Source of the DNA: Cryptomeria japonica
Taxonomy: Eukaryota; Streptophyta; Pinopsida; Cupressales; Cupressaceae
NCBI RefSeq assembly: GCF_030272615.1
Contig: NC_081406.1
Span: 116,903,347-116,967,346, forward strand
Reading direction: 5' to 3'
Length of the DNA: 64,000 nucleotides
Below are positions 46,361 to 57,400 of this stretch, piece by piece. Below the pieces are notes generated by a model that saw nothing but the letters and a program-made list of their open reading frames with translations, was not told the DNA's origin and searched no databases. Position numbers and translations under genes: made by a program. How positions within the stretch are numbered: position 1 is the first letter of the stretch; each line of letters opens with the position of its first letter.

Positions 46361-48025
46361 GATTTTGGATTTTGTTGGGAGCTTGGCTTGGTTGGATTTT
46401 GTTGGTTTGTTCTTCATTAGTTTTCAAAGACCTTCTCTTCAAGTTCCAAGTTAGAGTTTCATTCCTCTTTGCATTTTATTTTTGAAAAGCCTGTTTGCTT
46501 AGTGTCTATGCAAAAGATTGTTTACAGGTAGGGAAATATAATAATGCCATAGATTATTACATAGTTTAAGAAAGTAATATTTATATCAATGATGGGGTTA
46601 TTGTTTATATTGGTTGTATTTTTTGGAGTTTTCTATGAAAAGCATTATATGCATTCTTTGTGTTTTACTAGGGATCTCTATTGTATTTTTCTTGAGAATG
46701 TGTGTGTTCGGAGCTGTTTAGTATTTTATTATGGGCTCGTTGTTACCAAAAATATTCACCATTATTGTTGGTGTGTGTGTATTTGTGCTTCAATGGCTTT
46801 CTGAACTACTTGCTGAGAGTTATGCCTATGATAGTATGCGTAACACTTGTTGTTTCATGGCTTCAATACTTAATCTTTTATGTATTTCTTGAGGTAGTGC
46901 GATGTTTTGCATCCCTATTGATGTGTTTTTATGTAGCCTTGGCCTTTGGAATAAACATTTTTACTTAGTTGTGATTTTATTCTGTATTTTTGAGTTTGAA
47001 TGTTGTAAGCGCTAGATCTTTATATGAGTGCACTATTTCATTGTATGCGCCAATGTTCAGCGTGAAAGCGTTATTGTTTGGAGTGTTTTCTCTACACCAC
47101 TATGTAAATGCATCATTTGGTAGGGTGAATGTGCTAAAATACACCATGAAAGCATAGTATCTAGTAAATGCATTATAAAATTGTACATATGTACCTTAAA
47201 AACTCACAAAGGAGCTTCTATGGGTTGTAAATGTGCTTCTCTACTTTGCAAAAGTGCTAGACTACTCTATTTGTTATTTTTGGATCATCTAGGTTTTTTG
47301 AGTTGACTTTTTTGATTTTGTAACTTTCTAGAGGTTGTTTTTTGTTGGTTTCTGAGTTGCGGAAGTTATCCTATGATTATTTTAGTGACTATAATGGATT
47401 ATATTTGTTATTTATGATTTCAAGCAAGAGGTTGTACCTTGCTGTGATTTATCAGGGCTCATGATGGTTATATTCTAGATATTGTGGATTTGATTTTATG
47501 TTGCTTATGAGGCTATGGCTATTGGTACTTGATATGTACTATGTGTTAATTATTATTTTATTGGGGACCTTGGATAACGAGGTTATGTGTTTTGAGAGCC
47601 CTTGGTTATGGTATGTTTATGTTTATACCCTAAGGTCTAGGTGCATACTAGGGGGAGTGGGCTTCCATATGAGTGATTGGGATCATGATGATTAGATAGC
47701 CAAGTTTCTCAAGGTCTAGGCCACTAGGATACCTCATTGGGATTTTATTGTGTAATTAAGTGATAACCCAATGAATTAATTTTAGGTGCGACAGGTAGTA
47801 GTAGATCACCTTAATAAGATAACAAAAGGACATTGTGGCCCCAATACCTTGCCCAGAGATGATAATGCAGATTCAAGATAGGATTAGGCAAGCCTTGGTA
47901 ATCTAAGTAAGCTAACCTGCCTTACTTCCTCAAGGTTGAGATGGCTCTACATGAGTATCACGGATGATGAGACAGGCGCCTAGGTTCCCATTGTTATTTA
48001 AGGTGATAGAATATGATGACAATCC
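46361..48025. other. Unassigned AT/T-rich DNA right of Copia-4
   Basis: Continuation of the 40069-41308 sequence. Several short ORFs (for example 46589-46804) have low-complexity hydrophobic translations and no family motif, so none is called. It ends at the start of a Copia-2-family LTR. Confidence 0.4.
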
Positions 48026-48774
48026 TGTGGATATTGTTGAGAAGTTTGCTGAGTGATGAGTTGTCATTGATATCAACATATTCTTCTATGTGTTCAAGTA
48101 TTGTAGTCAGATTAAATGAGTTGGTTTGGCCAGTGTGTTGCAGTTGAGCTGTTGCAAATTAAAAGGTTTTTGAGATAAATATCTCTAGTTGATTTAGCTA
48201 TAGTTTCAAAGGTTTGCATGGTGATTTTATCAAGTTATGAGATCCGGTATTGCGGTTGGTTTTTTAGTTGTTCGATGTTGGTTAGTGTTCTAGTTTTTTC
48301 TCTGTATTTCTCCGTATTGCAATATCTTGGTTTGCATATTTGGCAAAATGTTTGGGATGTTCATATGTGTCCTCAATTCAAATGGTTGGTGATTTGGAGA
48401 TCCACAAGTGAATCTTTTAGTTTGGTAATCAATTCAGTTAGTGTTCTTGAGGTTTGGTATAATGATGATGAAGATTATCGTAAGTGGTGATGTTGCGGTT
48501 GTTTCTGTGGAAATTCATGATGCTTGTGGATGTTTCTAGATCGTGTCCTATCTGTGTTGGTGGTCCACATTGATCGTTATGTGCATAATTTATGATTTCT
48601 CTTAATCTAGTGGTGTTGTTTATATTCTTGGCCAACATGATGATTGCAGCATGCTATAAATGTTTGAGGCATAATTATTGGAGGTGTTTCTTGTTTGAGG
48701 TGCTGATTTAGGTCCATACTATGTCTTAGCCGACATTTTTTTTGCCTGCATGTAATGTTGTAGTTGTCGTGCCT
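48026..48774 (+). repeat. Truncated LTR of the Copia-2 family, plus orientation
   Basis: Starts TGTGGATATTGTTGAGAAG, the counterpart of the Copia-2 LTR start TGTTGGATATTCTTGAGAAG read on the minus strand. It continues colinearly (TTGTCATTGATATCAACATA, AAATGAGTTGGTTTGGCC). It ends at 48774 where the Tat-1 LTR begins, so Tat-1 inserted into it. The rest should lie beyond the right window edge. Confidence 0.8.
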
Positions 48775-49938
48775 GTGAAGTGTGATACCTGCAGCTGCAA
48801 CACAAACACTCAATAGATCATTACAAGCATGGTTAGAAAATAAGAAGCAAATGAAAGATGAACCATGAAAAAGTGACCTATCAGCTCCTAAGAGATGCGA
48901 GTATGGATTTTCTCTTAGATTTGGATAAGCAATCCCAGTGACTTGACTACACCTAGATGGAGGATTTGAAATGATAATGATATACAAAGATGAGATTGAT
49001 TAAGCTAGATTGGTCCAAGAGACTAATTAAGCTAAAGATATGCATGATTAAACTATGATGATGATGCAATTAAGCTAGAAAAGAGATTGATTAAGCTACA
49101 TGATTCAACAATTATGCTAGAAAGTGATCAAATTAAGCTAAATCTAAGATGCAATTGCCTATAATAACAATGCTCAAATGACATGCTAGAACCGATATGC
49201 CTATAGTAACAATGCCTAAATTGATAATGAGACGGGATCCTTTGTGCTCCAAAATGGGAGATATTTATAAGATTTCCAAGGCCAGGGATGAGGTGGTAGG
49301 AATCAACGGTCAAGATTGAGTCTGAAGATATCAAGGGTGAAAATGGAGGAGGTTGGAGAAGAGGTTAGAGGAAGGGACACTTGTCATCTTTGTGGTGACA
49401 AGTGTCAAGGAGCCTTGCTCATGAGAGGGCAAGTGTCCAAGGGAGGAGACATGTGGCCAAAGTGCCATGTGTCTCAAGGGAAGAATATCCACACCATAAG
49501 AGGTTAGGATAAGGACATTAGAATGTGCAAGATAGGATAGGGTTAGGCAAACCCAAGGTTAGGTGGAATGGGTTAGGTTAGAGGGATGGTTAGGTTAGGT
49601 GGTTAGAATTTAGGAGGCATGTGGGTAATTTGAATTTACAAATTCAAATAATAGGAAAAGACTAATTAATTTTCAACAACTCATGAATTGATTTGTTTTA
49701 ATTAATTAGAGGATTAGAAGAATTGATTGAAATTGGGGGAGGATTAATTAATTTGAATTAATTAATCAAAGGGGACTATTGAAATGAACTTAATGAATAA
49801 ATCCTTAGATTTATTAATAAGTAGATGAAAGGGAGAATTTAATCAAATTGCTAATGAATTCAATTAAATTAGGGAGGGGGATTAATTAAATAATTGCTTA
49901 TTTAATTAATTATCTTCAGACCATTTTTAGGCATATAC
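48775..49938 (-). repeat. Tat-1 left LTR (3' LTR of the element)
   Basis: Begins TGTCGTGCCTGTGAAGTG on the plus strand, matching 63798 onward. The inner end is placed at the GGCATATACG/CCCCTC junction, where the minus strand reads CAAAGAGGGGCAAAACG, a polypurine tract; this end may be off by a few bases. A TATA box (minus, 49261-49271, TTATAAATAT) separates U3 from R-U5. U5 has several irregular ATTAAGCTA words (48995-49142). Confidence 0.75.
49261..49271 (-). promoter_or_regulatory. TATA box of Tat-1 LTR
   Basis: TTATAAATAT on the minus strand, about 490 bp from the LTR's 3' end, suitable for driving minus-strand element transcripts. Confidence 0.5.
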
Positions 49939-50204
49939 GTTTTGCCCCTCTTTGAAGCGAGGTGTGATGACGCGTTGATTCAAATAATAATCTCATTTTG
50001 ATGATGATATTGGCTCGATAGGATGCCCTAGCTATTGATTGATAAATTGCGGTACAATGATGCCCCCTCGGGAGATCAATTGAGATAATTGACCTTTGGA
50101 GTTTTTGAATCTTTGTGAAATTGATATCCCGATTAGAAATGATTTGATTTCTGCAATTGTGGTTGATGAAAATGCGAGTTCTATGATCATGGTAATGTGG
50201 TTCT
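49939..50204 (-). other. Tat-1 3' non-coding DNA (polypurine side)
   Basis: No ORF. GCCCCTCTTTGAAG marks the polypurine tract side, and GCCCCCTCGGGAGATC near 50062 is a second C-rich block. It continues after the inserted element at 52856. Confidence 0.6.
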
Positions 50205-51139
50205 TGTTAGGGTTCCCACAGATACTAAGAGGGGGGGTGAATCAGTATTTGACCGGTAATGAGATTTTCTTGAAACTGAATATGCAGAAGATAAAGTAAC
50301 AGTATACCGGTATGCAAGAATTAATGTAAATAATAGAATAAAAAACATCCACATGAAAAGAACACCATAACACAATATGTTTAACGAGGAAACCTAGTGT
50401 GGAAAAAAACTCGGTGGGATTTGTGACCCACAATATTCAGTTACTGGCCAATAAGAGAATATTACTTACAATAGGGGCCTGCACATGCAGGAAGGCCAAC
50501 TGCCTAGAGCTCACTGCTCAATAAGAAGTCACACTGACTTATAATGAGGATTTACACAAATCCAATATTCTGTACTGCTTTACAATAGCATCTTCAATGC
50601 CAGATTCAATACCGGTTCTTGCTCTGTTCTTTACATATACCCTTGACCTACAATTCACACATTAGGTCTGCCTATAACTTATTTTATGCTTCCTATTCAT
50701 ATCCTACAAATGTCTACAATGATCTCTTTTATATACAAGAGTCATTTTACAATTTGCCAAGTCGGCTTACAATAATAAACAAAATATTACATATCAAAAA
50801 TCCTGTCGGCCTTAGTGCCGGTATACATGTTCTTTTCTGTGCCGGTGTACATCTTCTGTGCCGGTGCCGGTGTAGATTGATCTTGCTGATGCCGGTGCAC
50901 TGTCTTGTTTGAGTAATGCTTTGCCGGTATAATGTCTTGCTGGTGCCATAGGATTGCAAGGTTGCCTGAGTAATGCTTTGTCGGTATAATGTCTTGCCGG
51001 TGCCATAGGATTGCAAGGTTGCCTGAGTAATGCTTTGTCGATATAATGTCTTGTTGGTACCATAGGATTGCAAGGTTTCCATCAATGACAAAACCTTCAA
51101 TCACAGACAATGTCTCATTGGAATGTCCATATGCCAACA
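50205..51139 (-). repeat. Complete LTR of the coiled-coil-ORF element, 935 bp
   Basis: Plus strand starts TGTTAGGGTTCCCACAG and ends CCATATGCCAACA. It includes ACTAAGAGGGGGGGTGAATC and ACTGCCTAGAGCTCACTG, shared with Copia-2, and three 57-bp tandem units. Confidence 0.88.
50911..51081. repeat. 57-bp tandem repeat, three copies, in LTR
   Basis: Units start at 50911, 50968 and 51025 (GAGTAATGCTTTG), each ending CCATAGGATTGCAAGGTT. The length is a multiple of three, so minus-strand translation repeats every 19 residues, but no gene is implied. Numerous TGCCGGT words occur from 50815 on. Confidence 0.9.
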
Positions 51140-51330
51140 ATCTCCCCCTTTGGCATTGATGGCAACACTCATGAGAAATTTCAAAAAGATATCCAAAAAT
51201 GTTACCAAAAATGTGAGAGCTCCCCCTGAGCATGTGTTCCCTATGTTTTGAATTTTCTCATCTACTAATCTCCCCCTTTGGCATCAATGACAAAGGCTAG
51301 TAGATTTTATAGTTGTACTAATTCATAACC
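51140..51330 (-). other. Polypurine-like runs after the coiled-coil ORF
   Basis: Minus-strand AAAGGGGGAGATT occurs at 51140 (abutting the LTR) and near 51269, with TCAGGGGGAGC near 51213. This is the same arrangement as in Copia-2 and Copia-3. Confidence 0.75.
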
Positions 51331-52683
51331 TCAACCTTGTAGTTGGGTAGTTATTATTTGAAGAATATCTCCCAAAATTAACTTTATGCCATCCATAAAC
51401 TTCTTGCTCTCCATTATTGCTATCTTAGTTCTGTATACTGTACCGGTGAGATGCTGCAAGTGCTCTGCTGGTGTTTTGCTACCCTGTGTTAGTGCCTCTG
51501 AGATTTCCTTCCGCAGAGATGCTAAATAGTCCAATCTTGGACTTAGTTTAGATCTCAAGAATTTTGCCTTGTTTATTATTTTCTCTTTCTCTCTTTCTAA
51601 TTTGAGCAATTCTTCCTCAAAATTTGTTATCTTTTCCTCAAAAACTGATAATGTATCGGGTGAGTTAACAAAATTATCAGCAAGTTTATTGATCTCTTCC
51701 TGTACCTTGCTCATCTTTTTGTCTACATCTATGGTCAAAAAGTTTATCTTATAGGTGTCTTTGTACAGAGTTTTGTACTCTTTCAATAAATTGCACAGTT
51801 CCGGTAGAAGTGTGTCAAATTCCCTGTTACACTTCTTTATTCCTTCCTCAAAGAATTTCCATTTCTCTTTTTCTACACTTTCCTTTACAGTTTCTACCTT
51901 TGTTTGCTCAAAATTTCTAGAAATATATTTACAAAGTGTATCCAACTGGCCTAAAGCATCTTTGTTGGCTATATTACAATTGGGAGCTATTGATTTCAAA
52001 ACTGGAATTGAATCATCTATCGCTTTATAAGCTTGTGAGCTATAATCAGTTATTTTCTTGATAGATTCGAGCAATACCTCTGTTACATTTGATGGTGACC
52101 CAACAAACTGAGTGCCGGTGGAAGTGACCATGCTAGTATTGACCTCTGGTAGGTATGTTTGTGTCTCCATTTCTTTAAGCACTGGTTTTCCTGCATCATT
52201 TCTTACCAGTGACATCTATTCTGGAGCCTTTAGCTCTGTTGGTTTCTCTGTTTGTGTTCCAGATTCCATCTTTTTCTCTAAATCTGCTGCCGGTTGCTCT
52301 TTGTTTCCTATTGCCGGTTGCTCTTTGTTTCCTGATTTATCTGTTGTATCCTTATCTACCACTATGTTGATTTTCTGAGTATCAACATTCACAGTATATA
52401 GAACTTTAGGATTAGGATTATTATCCTCTGTGTCCATACTCTTAGCTACTAGTTGATCTTATGCAGTTGTTGTTTTTACTAGTGGAGTATTTAAAGGAGG
52501 TGGGGGTAAGTTGTCTCTAATCTTGATACTTGGTGGTCCACCAACTTTAACTTTCCCTTTGTCCTTTTGATATACCAGAATGGGCTTGGGATTCCTATAT
52601 TCTTCTTGTTTTTCTTTTTCAACCAAGAATGTATCCCAACCATCTTTTGTTTCCTTTGAAACTTCAGTAACTCTACCTGCCAT
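51331..52683 (-). pseudogene. Coiled-coil ORF of unknown function, one frame with two stops
   Basis: Minus-strand ATG at 52683 (MAGRVTEVSKETKDG) opens a frame of about 451 codons ending at 51331. Only two stops interrupt it: TAA at 52459-52461 and TAG at 52216-52218. The N-terminal third is Lys/Pro-rich and probably disordered (KVKVGGPPSIKIRDNLPPPP). A middle part has two copies of GNKEQPA. The C-terminal 290 residues are strongly helical with heptad-like charge patterns (ITNFEEELLKLEREKEKI, LRSKLSPRLDYLASLRKEI). No Cys knuckle, protease, RT, membrane segment or signal peptide is visible, and I do not recognise the family. It sits where RNase H ends in Copia-2 and Copia-3, just before the polypurine-run tract. 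It could be an env-position accessory ORF, a replacement of gag-pol in a non-autonomous element, or a captured host gene. Confidence 0.7.
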
Positions 52684-52768
52684 TAGTGATATTTGCCAGT
52701 TGCAGTGGAAAAAACTGTCCGGTTGGCCTAAGCTATCAGATCATCAATTTCCTTAGGTGAGTTGATAG
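52684..52768 (-). pseudogene. C-terminal remnant of an upstream ORF, overlapping the coiled-coil ORF start
   Basis: In another minus-strand frame the 28 codons after the truncated LTR read INSPKEIDDLIA, TAG, ANRTVFSTATGKYH and end at TAA. That TAA overlaps the ATG of the coiled-coil ORF as TAATG. It looks like the tail of a preceding protein, the rest of which is deleted. Short, so tentative. Confidence 0.35.
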
Positions 52769-52850
52769 TGCCATAGGATTGCAAGGTTGCCATCAACGAC
52801 AAAACCTTCAATCACACACAATGTCTCATTGGAGTGTCCATATGCCAACA
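52769..52850 (-). repeat. Truncated 5' LTR (82 bp) of the coiled-coil-ORF element
   Basis: GTGCCATAGGATTGCAAGG to CCATATGCCAACA, equal to the last 82 bp of the complete LTR with four changes. The inner breakpoint falls in the 57-bp repeat unit. Confidence 0.88.
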
Positions 52851-52855
52851 GTTCT

Positions 52856-54218
52856 TGATTATCGATAAAGCTTGATTGATTAGATTGATAAGATCGAGAT
52901 TCAGTCTAGTTTTAGGAATGACACCTCCTATATAAGACAGATGATCAAAGCGTCTGGTTTCAAGAATGATATATCTTGTATAAGACATGATTAGAACGTC
53001 TAGTTCCAGGAAAGATACATCATGTATATGACATGATAGAATCAATTTAGATGTGATCGATTGATGGAATTGATAAGGTTGATTGAGCAAAGAACTGAAA
53101 GATTTGTTGATATCAAGTTGCCGGAAGATTCAGATATGCTAACGTTGGTTCGGTTGAGAGGGTAACATAAGATTTTGGTTGGGTCGACAATATATAGAGA
53201 GAGATGAGTCATCAGTCTGATTGCGTATACACTTATGATGATTCCATGATGATTCCTGTGATAGATTTAACCTTGGATAAAATGAATATGCGGGATCCCA
53301 TGCAAGAATGAAATGCAAGCTAAATGCAAAGCTATGACCGAACCAGTCACTGGGTTATTGCATTTTGTCATCATTGAGCTTTTTAAAATGTGGGAAGTGA
53401 GTGCAAACATCAATGGTATAATTAAACCATGATGACTTGAGCACTACTTTCCTGGATTTTGATATGGCAAGTTAGCATATGCATCAAGGTATAATTGAAC
53501 CAAGATGACCAGAGTGTTGCTTGCGTATAATAGGCAATATTAACCATTTCTACACACAAATCGGAAATGTCTTCGATGATACTCTGATGATCATGTCCTC
53601 AGACAAATTTGCACATATTAATGATTAATTTATAGACATCAGACAAAAAAATATCATGTTCCTTCCTTGTTCCTCTAGTCAGAGACATCCTGAAGTCACT
53701 TAGAAATAATGATAGCAAAAATCAAGATAAAAAAGCTGAACAACCATGTTACAATCATTATCCAAAAGATATCATCCATTGAAAAGTGTGTGAATGTGCT
53801 TAGACTGAAATATGATAGTTTGATGGTTGATAAATTGATTTTGTGTTCAATGTTGGATGTGTCTCAGTTTTTGCTTGATAAGAGTTGCCTAACTATTGTT
53901 CTACCTATTTGGTTAAGCTCAAAATGATTGAAAATTTTGCCCCCAACTAGTTGCAGGATTTTTGCCCTAAGCTTAGAAACAAATCATTATGATATACACA
54001 ATGATCCAAACCATGGTGAGAAGCCACTCAGGATGCTTGCCTATGTACAAAGGCTTTATTATGGATATGAACAACACTGATGGAAAAGAATGCAAGTGGA
54101 AGGATGCATGAACTAATAGATGGAAGAGCTAACAGACAGATAGTGCCTGTTTGCCAAGTTTTCACCATCTCTTTTTATTGCACTTTTTCTCATATTTGAT
54201 TTTTTTTTTTTTTGATTT
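52856..54218 (-). other. Tat-1 3' non-coding DNA between pol and the inserted element
   Basis: No gene supported. It holds three imperfect 46-48 bp tandem units (52904-53043) with GTCTRGTTYYAGGAA-type starts and TATAAGACA(T)GAT middles. Long 3' non-coding regions are usual for Tat elements. Confidence 0.6.
52904..53043. repeat. Imperfect ~47-bp tandem repeat, three copies
   Basis: Units start at 52904 (GTCTAGTTTTAGGAATG), 52952 (GTCTGGTTTCAAGAATG) and 52998 (GTCTAGTTCCAGGAAAG). Confidence 0.75.
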
Positions 54219-54220
54219 TT

Positions 54221-54443
54221 TGCTTTTTCACTGTTTTTTGATTTTTCTAGTTTTTCACTATTTTTGGATTTTCTGTTTTTTCACTGTTTTTGGATTTTCT
54301 ATTTTTTCACTATTTTTGGATTTTCTGATTTTTCATTGTTTTTGGATTTTTCCAGTTTTTCATTGTTTTTGGATTTTCTGCTTTTTCATTGTTTTTGGAT
54401 TTTCTGCTTTTTCACCGTTTTTGGATTTTTTTTGGTTTTTCAG
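54221..54443. repeat. T-rich 26-bp minisatellite, eight copies, abutting Tat-1 pol
   Basis: Units of 26-27 bp with consensus TGYTTTTTCAYTGTTTTTGG then ATTTTC start at 54221, 54248, 54274, 54300, 54326, 54353, 54379 and 54405, plus a partial ninth. The last unit overlaps the pol stop codon at 54440. Confidence 0.92.
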
Positions 54444-57400
54444 ATATAAAACTTCTTTAGATGCATGCTATTGATGGGTTCCTTGAGCTAATCCCCGTCT
54501 TGTGTTGATAGCTGATATGCTCCTGACCCAAAACTGCTGTGACCACAAATGGACCTAACTAGTTTGGTTCAAACCTTCCTTTCTTTTCTTGATTTGCTTG
54601 ATTGCATGGATTTTCTTTGAGTACTAGTTCCCCAACTTGAAATGTTCTTAGTTTGACCTTATGATTATAACCGCGACACATTCTTTGCTGATATACCTTT
54701 AAATGATCAAAGACATTTTGTCTTCGTTCATGGATTAATTCTAACTCCTGCAATCTAGATACTCGTTGTTCTTCATCTGGGATAAGACCTTTTAATGATA
54801 CTCATAGAGAAGGTATCTCTACTTCTATTGGCAGTATTGATTCTGATCCATAAATAAGAGAGAAAGGTGTGTCACCTGTTGGTGTGCAAATACTAGTATG
54901 GTAGGCCCATAGAGTAGGGTTTAATTGAATATGCCAATCTCTTCTAGCATCATTCATGGTCTTTTTAAGGATTTTCAAAATAGTTTTATTTGATGCTTTT
55001 GCTTGCCCATTCCCTTGTGGATAGTAGGGTGTGGAAAATATGTGTTGGATCTTGAATTTCTCACATAGTTCTTGGAGATCCTAGTTCTTGAATGGTCGCC
55101 TATTATTAGTGATAATGGTCATGGGTATTCCATAGCGACAAATGATGTAATTCAAGATAAATGCAACAATTTATTTTCCTTTGATATTGATGAGAGGTAC
55201 TGCCTCAATCCATTTTGTAAAATATTCTGTAGCTACAAGGATGAATTTGTGACCATTAGATGAAGAAGGATTTGTCTTTCCTACTAGATCAATATCCCAT
55301 TGGCAGAAAGGCCAAGATGTTGCCAAAGCATGAAGTTCTTGTGCTGGTGCATGAATCAAATTCCCATGGATCTGACATTGTTTGCATGTTCTAGCTATCT
55401 GAAAAAGGATCTCATTCCATAGTTGGCCAATAATAACCCAAGTGTATGAGTTTTTTTGAAAGGGTAAGACCACTTTAATTAGTGCCACAAATACCATTAT
55501 GGACTTCATTTAAGGCCTTCTCAGATTCTTCTTGTTTGAGACATCTTAAAAGAGTACTGTCTAGACCTCATTTAAATAGGGTATCTGCAACAAGAGTATA
55601 ATGAGAGGATTGGCGAGTAAAGTTTCTCTTTTGATTTTTTGATAAGTCAAGAGGTAGGGTGTTATCTTTCAGGTATGTGTAAGTTTTTCCATAATGAGAG
55701 GAATCATGCCCAACAAGGTGACAAATAGTTTGGGAATCAAGACAATTATGAGCAGCGTAAAACAACTCTTCCACCAGGAATTCATAACGTTGTTGATTTT
55801 CCTATGTTTGAAGTAGAGAAGCAAGTGTTGCCATGGCATTTGTTGCTTTGTTTTCATTCCTTGGAATTTGTTGAAAAGTTATTTCTACAAAGTATTTCTT
55901 GATATCATCAACCATCTTTTTATAATGCATTAAATTTTCATCCTTTGTTTGATAATCATCATTGATTTGATTGATGACAAGCTGAGAGTCTCCAAATACT
56001 TGAAGTTGTGTAATATTCCATTCTATAGCCATTTTGATACCTATAACCAAAGCTTCATATTCTGCTATATTGTTGGTGCATGGAAAGCTTAATTTGTAGG
56101 CTTTTGGAATTGTGTGACCTTGTGGTGTGATGAATAGAATACCTACTCCTGATCTGTGTTATGTATATGAACCATCAAAGCATAATTGCCATGTTTTTGT
56201 GGTGACTGTTAGGATATCAGCATCGGGAAACTCAATGTGTAAAGGATGATAATATTGAAGCGGTGCCTCAGCTAGTTGGTCTGCAATGACTTGTCCCTTG
56301 ATAGCTTTTCTGTCCACATACTCAATATCAAACTCACTTAGGATCATGATCCATTTTGCTAATCATCTTGTTAATGTTGCTTTGCTGAGTAAATACTTCA
56401 ATGGATCGATTTTAGCTATCAACTTGATGGAGTGAGATAGGAGATAATGTCTTAATTTTTGAGAAGCAAAAACTACCACTAAACATGCTTTTTCTATTGG
56501 TGAATAGTTGATCTCGTATCCCACTAATGTTCTGGTGATGTAGTAGATGGCTCATTCTTTTCCTTCATTATCCTGTTATGCGAGCAAAACTCCTAATGAT
56601 AATTCAGTGGTCGATACATAGAGTAACAATGGCTTTCCTGGAATTGGTGACATTAGGATGGGTGGTTGCATGAGATATGCCTTGATCTTGTTGAATGTGT
56701 CCTCACATTGATGGTCCCACTTGAAATGAACATTTTTGTGCAATAGATGAGTAAATGGTTGACATTTATCCGCTAGTTGAGCAACAAATCTTCTGATTGA
56801 CTGGAGTCTTCCTTGGAGTGATCTAAGTTGACTGATATTCTTGGGAGATGCCATTTCCATTATTACTTTGACCTTAGTTGGATCTACTTCAATGCCTCTA
56901 GCTAAAACAATGTATCCCAATAGCTTGCCTGAAGTGACACTAAAGACACATTTCTTGGGATTGAGTCATAGCTTATATTGTTCTAACCTGTCAAAGATCT
57001 TTTCTAGTATTCCTATATGGTCTTCTCTATTGTATGATTTAGCCAAGATGTCATCCACATAATCTTCTATGAATGTGTGCATCATGTCATGGAATATCAT
57101 TGTCATAGCTCTCTGATATGTAGCACTTACATTCTTTAGTCCAAAAGGCATGACGTTCCAGCATAAAGTACCCCATGGACATGTGAAAGCTGTCTTTTCT
57201 TGATCTTTAGGTGTTATTTTAATCTGATTGTATCTGGAGAAACCATCCATTAGAGAAAACATGGAGTGTCTAGCAGTTAAATCTACAATGATGTCAATGT
57301 TAGGCAAAGGAAAGTCATCCTTTGGACATGCATTATTAAGATCTCTGAAGTCTATGCATATTCTGATACTTTTGTCTGGTTTAGAAACTTGAACGATGTT

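Larger units (their letters stand above)
50205..52850 (-). mobile_element. Deleted LTR element carrying a coiled-coil ORF, inserted in Tat-1
   Basis: The left end is a full LTR (50205-51139). The right end is only the outer 82 bp of the same LTR (52769-52850). The 5-bp TSD GTTCT is perfect (50200-50204 and 52851-52855). The polypurine tract at 51140 (minus AAAGGGGGAGAT) and the U5 blocks match those of Copia-2 and Copia-3, so it belongs to or derives from that Copia group. Most of the 5' LTR, the primer site and any gag-pol are missing. What remains is a minus-strand ORF of about 450 codons followed by the usual polypurine-run tract. The overlapping 80 bp of the LTRs differ at four positions. 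Confidence 0.85.

Noticed and set aside
46589-46968. Hydrophobic plus-strand ORFs of 71 and 88 codons as membrane proteins
   Set aside because: They overlap in different frames, are T-rich by composition, and have no start context or family motif.
49500-49615. Repeated GGTTAGG words (also CCTAACCCTAACC near 3474) as interstitial telomere repeats
   Set aside because: Spacing is irregular, the words are not TTTAGGG tandems, and both lie in LTR U3 regions.
50911-51081. CRISPR-like array
   Set aside because: The three 57-bp units abut directly with no spacers and lie within a plant LTR.
54151-54474. Phe-rich plus-strand ORF of about 107 codons
   Set aside because: Translation of the T-rich 26-bp minisatellite. 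The unit is not a multiple of three and the real gene (Tat-1 pol) is on the other strand.
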